A DNA stretch of 64,000 nucleotides from CAIXQW01 sp046049675 (lineage in GTDB: Bacteria; Bacteroidota; Bacteroidia; Chitinophagales; Chitinophagaceae), in the NCBI GenBank assembly GCA_046049675.1, contig JBJORA010000043.1:111668-175667 (forward strand), read 5' to 3'. Both the position numbers and the translations under genes were made by a program. Below the pieces are notes generated by a model. It was not told the DNA's origin. It searched no databases and saw nothing but the letters and a program-made list of their open reading frames with translations. The stretch's first letter is position 1. Each line of letters begins with the position of its first letter. Below are positions 61,001-64,000 of this stretch, piece by piece.

Positions 61001-61633
61001 TGGTTTTTGATATTCTTGTAAATCGAAGTATGTAAATTCAATTTCTGTTTTGATGTCGGCAATAAAAGGTTCTGCAATTTGTTTGTAGAAAAAATCGGTT
61101 TTGGTGTCTGCCAAACGTCCGCCTTCAAAGTCGTTGAATTGTTTTACAAGGTTTTTGTTTTGAGCAAAAAGCCTGTCGAATAGGGTAGCGTCAAATATGA
61201 ACCATTCGTTTATATTGGTCGCAACAAGATGTTTTACCTCAAGATTTTTATGTGTTATTCTTTCTCGTAAGTAGTAAAGCACTAATTCCTGAAATGCTTT
61301 AGCGTTCAGTTTTTTAGTGGTTATCATTTCCGATTTGTTTGTCGGCTTTTTTGCTTCAATGATTACACCAACTGAACTACTTGCGTTGTTTCCATTATGA
61401 ATAACAAGGTCGTTTCGACCTTTGGTATTTATAAAATGGTTTGGGTCGTAATATGTTTTCTTTAAAAAGTCAATGACAAGGTTTTTATGAAACTCTTCGC
61501 CTTCGGTGTCATTTGTCCTGTCGAGTAGCTGAATAAGATTGGTCTTGAAACCTTCAATTTCAGTCCTGTTCGGTTTTACTTTTAAAAAGGCTTTGTTTAG
61601 TGCCTTTCTCGGTTTCAATTCTTTTACTTCCAT
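58097..61633 (-). CDS. Type IIG-like restriction enzyme/DNA adenine methyltransferase
   Basis: 1178 residues. The N-terminus has a PD-(D/E)XK nuclease-like core: NDLVIH near residue 75 and VGVIIEAKKP near 90-98, the ExK part. A helical linker follows. The methyltransferase has motif I DPAVGSGHFLV near 547-557 and motif IV VIGNPPYV near 828-835, with NPPY indicating N6-adenine methylation (Eco57I/BREX-PglX-like class). The last ~250 residues (FVYRGVETRRND, IHRYSYKYSGSYVKF) fit a TaqI-like specificity domain. One chain would thus modify, recognise and cut. The first ATG after the A5 repeat was taken as start. Confidence 0.88.
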   Translation of the reverse strand: MEVKELKPRKALNKAFLKVKPNRTEIEGFKTNLIQLLDRTNDTEGEEFHKNLVIDFLKKTYYDPNHFINTKGRNDLVIHNGNNASSSVGVIIEAKKPTNKSEMITTKKLNAKAFQELVLYYLRERITHKNLEVKHLVATNINEWFIFDATLFDRLFAQNKNLVKQFNDFEGGRLADTKTDFFYKQIAEPFIADIKTEIEFTYFDLQEYQKPLRNSDKADDNKLIALFKLLSAEHLLKLPFTNDSNSLDKRFYSELLHIIGLTETKEGSKKLIERNKQGERNSGSILEDAIIQLDSLDKINRLDRPSQFGSTQQERLFNVGLELSITWINRILFLKLLEAQLVTYHKGDKSYSFLSLDKIKNYDDLNSLFFQVLARKYDDRNQDVKKAFEKVPYLNSSLFEPTEIEQVTLFISNLKDDKTIPVISSTVLKNDQGKKRTGNLTTLEYLFDFLNAYDFTSEGSEEIQEDNKSLINASVLGLIFEKINGYKDGSFFTPGFITMYMCRETIRKSVVQKFNETKKWNCSTVEELYDKIEDRKEANEIVNSIKICDPAVGSGHFLVSALNEMIAVKNDLKILQDRTGKRLKEYQVEVVNDELIVTDEEGELFDYNPTNKESQRIQETLFHEKQTIIENCLFGVDINSNSVKICRLRLWIELLKNAYYKNATELETLPNIDINIKCGNSLVSRFAIDADLKQALKKSKWTIDSYRIAVDTYRNAESKEQKREMERLIADIKSDFRSEISLNDPKVKKLRKLSGELFQMTNQQQLFEMSKKEKADWNKKVQQLTEETKKIETEIEEIKANKIFENAFEWRFEFPEVLNDDGDFVGFDVVIGNPPYVVILKSTFGNSYLDFFNQNYTTAEYNPNTYALFIELALSKLLKKKGQFSYIIPNSWLNGKYFTKLRAFVQNLNNTELINLKDNAFEVIVETVILISENEKTAQKPILKEFADGNKFVEVNREFEFGVNPFFELQLPDFVSRIIKSSENIKKHCFVYRGVETRRNDDYISTTKHDDLWKEILLGKDIHRYSYKYSGSYVKFVPKELKSNANIDYYLRDKILMRRTGNSIIACADFNKFIALKNLYLIIPNDAKLLPLILLQLNSKLFDFIHKSLTTGENKAFAQFPAHYVETLPCRIENALIEKSKMLLQQRETNENAENQIDQLVYQLYELTEEEIEIVEGN

Positions 61634-61707
61634 CTACAATTTTATATTCTTTTTTCAGTCGGTTAAGATAAGTTTTAATGTCGAAACGATGTCAGTGCGT
61701 TGGCAAA

Positions 61708-61773
61708 AAAATGGCTCTTTTGGTTTTGCGAAGCGTTGGCTTGTGTGTCGGGCAAAACCAAATGTGCCATTTT
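61708..61773. repeat. Large hairpin upstream of the restriction gene
   Basis: AAAATGGC-TCTT-TTGGTTTTGC pairs with GCAAAACCAA-ATGT-GCCATTTT, two perfect stems separated by a symmetrical internal loop, around a ~22-nt apex. It lies between the cassette end site and the gene, where its promoter should be. Confidence 0.75.
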
Positions 61774-61834
61774 GTGCGGTTGGCATTTCGGGTCATTTTT
61801 CTGTCGGTTTGTTGTTGCTCTGTCGGTCGTCATA

Positions 61835-61848
61835 GGGTTGCCACTAAC
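61835..61848. repeat. Cassette end site, pairs with 55222-55235
   Basis: GGGTTGCCACTAAC, immediately followed by GGTTAGATGATTGACGCAG, the start of element A5. Confidence 0.55.
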
Positions 61849-61852
61849 GGTT

Positions 61853-62290
61853 AGATGATTGACGCAGTTGCCATTCCAATTGTGTCAATCATGTGTTAGA
61901 CGATCCACCTCGGCGGACTAGCTGCGGGCACTGTTATCATAATCAAAAATAATAATTTATTGCGCAAAACCATGCTTTGCTAGGGAAATTATTGTGGCTT
62001 TTTAATGCATATAGTGAGACAATCCTTCCATTACTAATTTTCAAAAACCAAACACATGCTGTTCGAGGCTGTAATACCAACCAGGTATAAGAGCTGCGTC
62101 GTGGCAGCGGAGAAGATTCAAAAAATCACTACAACAAAAACACATGGTACGCTTTATACACAAAATATTTTCTATACAGCACACCATATAGTACCAAGAA
62201 CCTATAAGCGTTTATGGGTAAGGGTAGCTATGCACAGTAAGAATTACAACACACCATACACTTGCAAAGCATTGCGCCCAAAGTAGCAAT
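61853..62290. repeat. Repeat element A5 (long form)
   Basis: Begins GTTAGATGATTGACGCAGTTGCCATTCCAATTG, like A2, and continues with AAAAATAATAA, CCAAACACATGCTG and GAAGATTCAAAAAATCACTACAACAAAA as in A1. The A-family end (GTGCTTTACATAGG) is missing, so it may be cut off or the array may end here. Small open frames inside are not credible genes. Confidence 0.7.
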
Positions 62291-62357
62291 TTTTTTATAC
62301 CGCTACCCCTACATAAAATATACATCGTGCGTGGCGTCGCTGAACACAGAATAGCAA

Positions 62358-62385
62358 AAAGCCAGCTCATACTAGGGCTGGCTTT
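62358..62385. terminator. Strong bidirectional hairpin terminator
   Basis: AAAGCCAGC / GCTGGCTTT, perfect 9-bp stem with a 10-nt loop and A and T runs on the two sides. It lies 117 bp from the end of the dioxygenase gene and may mark the edge of the cassette region. Confidence 0.8.
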
Positions 62386-62501
62386 CTGCGTTATTGGTTA
62401 GCTCAAAAGGCTGGGCTTTCTTCTATTCTGCTAAATGTTAGCTGTTCGCCCTTATTGAAAAATTTAGTATTTAATTCCCTTAGGGTTTTCATTCCAAATC
62501 T

Positions 62502-63386
62502 TTACGAAATTTTTAAACTTGTCATGCTTAAACTGCCCGCCAATAATTTGTCATTAAAGAGTTGAATTGTTTCAGATTTTTCTTTTAATCCTAATGTATA
62601 AATGAATGGCAAATAGTGGTCTGGTGAGGGAATCGCTAATTTAAAAGCCTTTGACTGGTTTTTATAATCTATCAATGGTTTATAATTTTCATCTAATAAA
62701 TGTTTATTTATCGTAGCTCTTACTTCTACCGCCCAATCATATCCGTAATTATCTTTATTTGCATTTGCAAAATCTATCATTCCTAAATTATGAATAATAT
62801 TTCCGCTTCCAATTATCAATATACCTTTTTGACGAAGGGCATTTAATTTCTTTGCTAAATCAAAGTGGTACTGAGCATCTTGTGTATAATCAATACTCAT
62901 TTGGATTACGGGTATATTGGCATCAGGATATAAATGTCTAATAACACTCCATGCTCCATGGTCTAAGCCCCATTTGTCATCTAACTCTACTGTTATTGGC
63001 GAAAGCAATGATTTTGTTTCTTTTGCTATTATAGGACTGCCTTTTGCAGGGTATTGCACATCAAATAATGCTTGTGGAAATCCACCGAAGTCGTGAATGG
63101 TTTGAGGCATTTCCATGGCAGTCACTTTAGTGCCTCTTGTAAACCAATGTGCAGAAATACACAAAATGGCTGTAGGTGTGGGAATTGTTTTCCCAATTTC
63201 TCTAAACCCTTTTACAAATTCATTCTCTTCGATGGCATTCATTGGGCTACCATGCCCTAAAAAAAGCACAGGCATTTTTTCCGTTGTTGGCAAATTTTCA
63301 GATATTTTGCTTAAATCATTTATTTTCATTCCGCAAGTTGCTAAGGGCAATATTCCCATTAATTTCAAAAAATCTAATCTATTCAT
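62502..63386 (-). CDS. DODA-type extradiol aromatic ring-opening dioxygenase
   Basis: 294 residues of the YgiD/4,5-DOPA-dioxygenase family (LigB superfamily). FLGHGSPMNAIEEN, CISAHWFTRGTKVTAM, LDHGAWSVIRHLYPDANIPVIQMSID and IIGSGNIIHNLGMIDF carry the four metal-ligand histidine positions. The N-terminus (MNRLDFLKLMGILPLATCGMKINDL) has a hydrophobic stretch and a Cys, suggesting a lipoprotein-like extension not found in cytoplasmic YgiD. The natural substrate is uncertain. It follows the truncated NAD(P)-binding gene by ~20 nt, so they form one unit. Confidence 0.9.
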   Translation of the reverse strand: MNRLDFLKLMGILPLATCGMKINDLSKISENLPTTEKMPVLFLGHGSPMNAIEENEFVKGFREIGKTIPTPTAILCISAHWFTRGTKVTAMEMPQTIHDFGGFPQALFDVQYPAKGSPIIAKETKSLLSPITVELDDKWGLDHGAWSVIRHLYPDANIPVIQMSIDYTQDAQYHFDLAKKLNALRQKGILIIGSGNIIHNLGMIDFANANKDNYGYDWAVEVRATINKHLLDENYKPLIDYKNQSKAFKLAIPSPDHYLPFIYTLGLKEKSETIQLFNDKLLAGSLSMTSLKIS

Positions 63387-63409
63387 GAATTTAAAATTTT
63401 CAAACTGAC

Positions 63410-64000
63410 TTATTTAGATAACCAATCCTTTAAAGTAATGCCTGATTTCCCAAGTGAACTATCAGCAATTTCTGGACTACCTGCTTCTTTTGTTTTCTCA
63501 AAATACTCAAACATAGGAATGAAGGCTTTTAACTGTTTATTGTTCGATAAAAAAGCTATTGTTTTAAGAACCCAAAATGGTGCATTCGCTACTTTTGAAA
63601 TGTTAGGATGCTTGGCTTTTACATATAGTTCAAGTGCTTCATTCATAGTAAGCTCCTCAGGCCCATAAGTATTGAATTCTTTATTCAAGTTGTCTGAATT
63701 TTGATAAGCATTTACTAATCTTGTTCCAAAATCCTCAGAAGCAATCCATCGAATTTTCAATGGTTGTTTGCCCATAATATTTGCCTTTCCATCTTGTATC
63801 ATCAGTGCCAATGATTCCATAAACCAAGTAGGTCTAAAAATCATGTACGGAATACCGCTCTCTTTAATGAATTGTTCTGAATCGTATTTTGCTTTTATAA
63901 ATGGCATACCAATATTTTCCTTACATACGGTTGCTCCACTTACATAACTAATAAGATTTATGTTGTTTTTCTTTGCGGATTTAATGATTTTTTGAACAGC
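63410..64000 (-). CDS. NAD(P)-binding (NmrA/atypical SDR) protein, 5' end outside window
   Basis: The frame is open to the right edge, reading AVQKIIKSAKKNNINLISYVSGATV ahead of the internal Met at 63907, so the Rossmann start is beyond the window. ISYVSGAT and IPYMIFRPTWFMESL are the NmrA/SDR_a5 pattern. The C-terminal half has YGPEELTMNEALELYVKAKHPNISKVANAPFWVLK. About 197 codons are present. Role unknown; co-oriented with the dioxygenase downstream. Confidence 0.8.
   Translation of the reverse strand, partial: AVQKIIKSAKKNNINLISYVSGATVCKENIGMPFIKAKYDSEQFIKESGIPYMIFRPTWFMESLALMIQDGKANIMGKQPLKIRWIASEDFGTRLVNAYQNSDNLNKEFNTYGPEELTMNEALELYVKAKHPNISKVANAPFWVLKTIAFLSNNKQLKAFIPMFEYFEKTKEAGSPEIADSSLGKSGITLKDWLSK

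Noticed and set aside
61853..62290. A 76-residue open frame at 62056-62286
   Set aside because: It lies inside repeat A5, is low-complexity (KIQKITTTKTHGTLYTQ), and the aligned A1 copy does not keep the frame. Read as non-coding repeat.
40050..62300. Prophage, ICE or transposon origin for the AT-rich region
   Set aside because: No phage structural, conjugation, integrase or transposase genes are visible; the repeats sit between cargo genes instead of at two ends only.

Overview
The window looks like a chromosome segment of a Bacteroidota bacterium, probably near the Chitinophagales or Sphingobacteriales. The evidence is two large exported proteins with type IX secretion C-terminal sorting domains (a gingipain-like C25 peptidase and a PKD-repeat protein), promoter -7 boxes of the TAnnTTTG type, few Shine-Dalgarno sites, a Bacteroidota-style NagZ/beta-lactamase fusion, a GGGP synthase, and DUF4286 and DUF4920 proteins. 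No rRNA, tRNA, CRISPR array, integrase or transposase was recognised.

Positions 1-40000 are mostly chromosomal housekeeping and envelope genes. They include a truncated glycosyltransferase, a GH1 glycosidase, and an AAA ATPase bracketed by palindromes. Next come malate:quinone oxidoreductase, the C25 peptidase, a YugP-like zinc peptidase, YbjQ, MutL, a B12-binding mutase subunit, Ogt, mannose-1-P guanylyltransferase, GGGP synthase, an amidohydrolase, a PS-decarboxylase-like protein and YbeY. Then follow several exported proteins of unknown role, the NagZ/beta-lactamase fusion, a HigBA toxin-antitoxin pair with a visible operator, the PKD protein, a RapZ C-terminal-domain protein, ExoIII, RsgA, GlmM, a cysteine-rich exported peptide, LutB and a DEAD-box helicase. 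Several of these genes have a -7 box only 4-7 nt before the start codon, which suggests leaderless mRNAs.

From about 40050 to 62300 the character changes: genes look AT-richer, nearly all read on the minus strand, and they are separated by long non-coding repeats of two related families (A and B, 150-480 bp). Read on the minus strand, several gene blocks begin with GTT-type and end with AAC-type core sites that are complementary to each other, and stop codons lie a few bases before the AAC-type site. This is the architecture of integron gene cassettes with unusually long attC-like sites, without an integrase in view (CALIN-like). Cargo includes a zinc-peptidase-like protein, possible immunity-type proteins, an HxlR/quinone-reductase/SDR module, two Crp/Fnr-regulated membrane or enzyme modules, and a 6.6 kb defence cassette with a type IIG-like restriction-methylase plus a SMEK-like protein. 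After a strong hairpin terminator at 62358, the last genes are a DODA-type dioxygenase and a truncated NAD(P)-binding protein.
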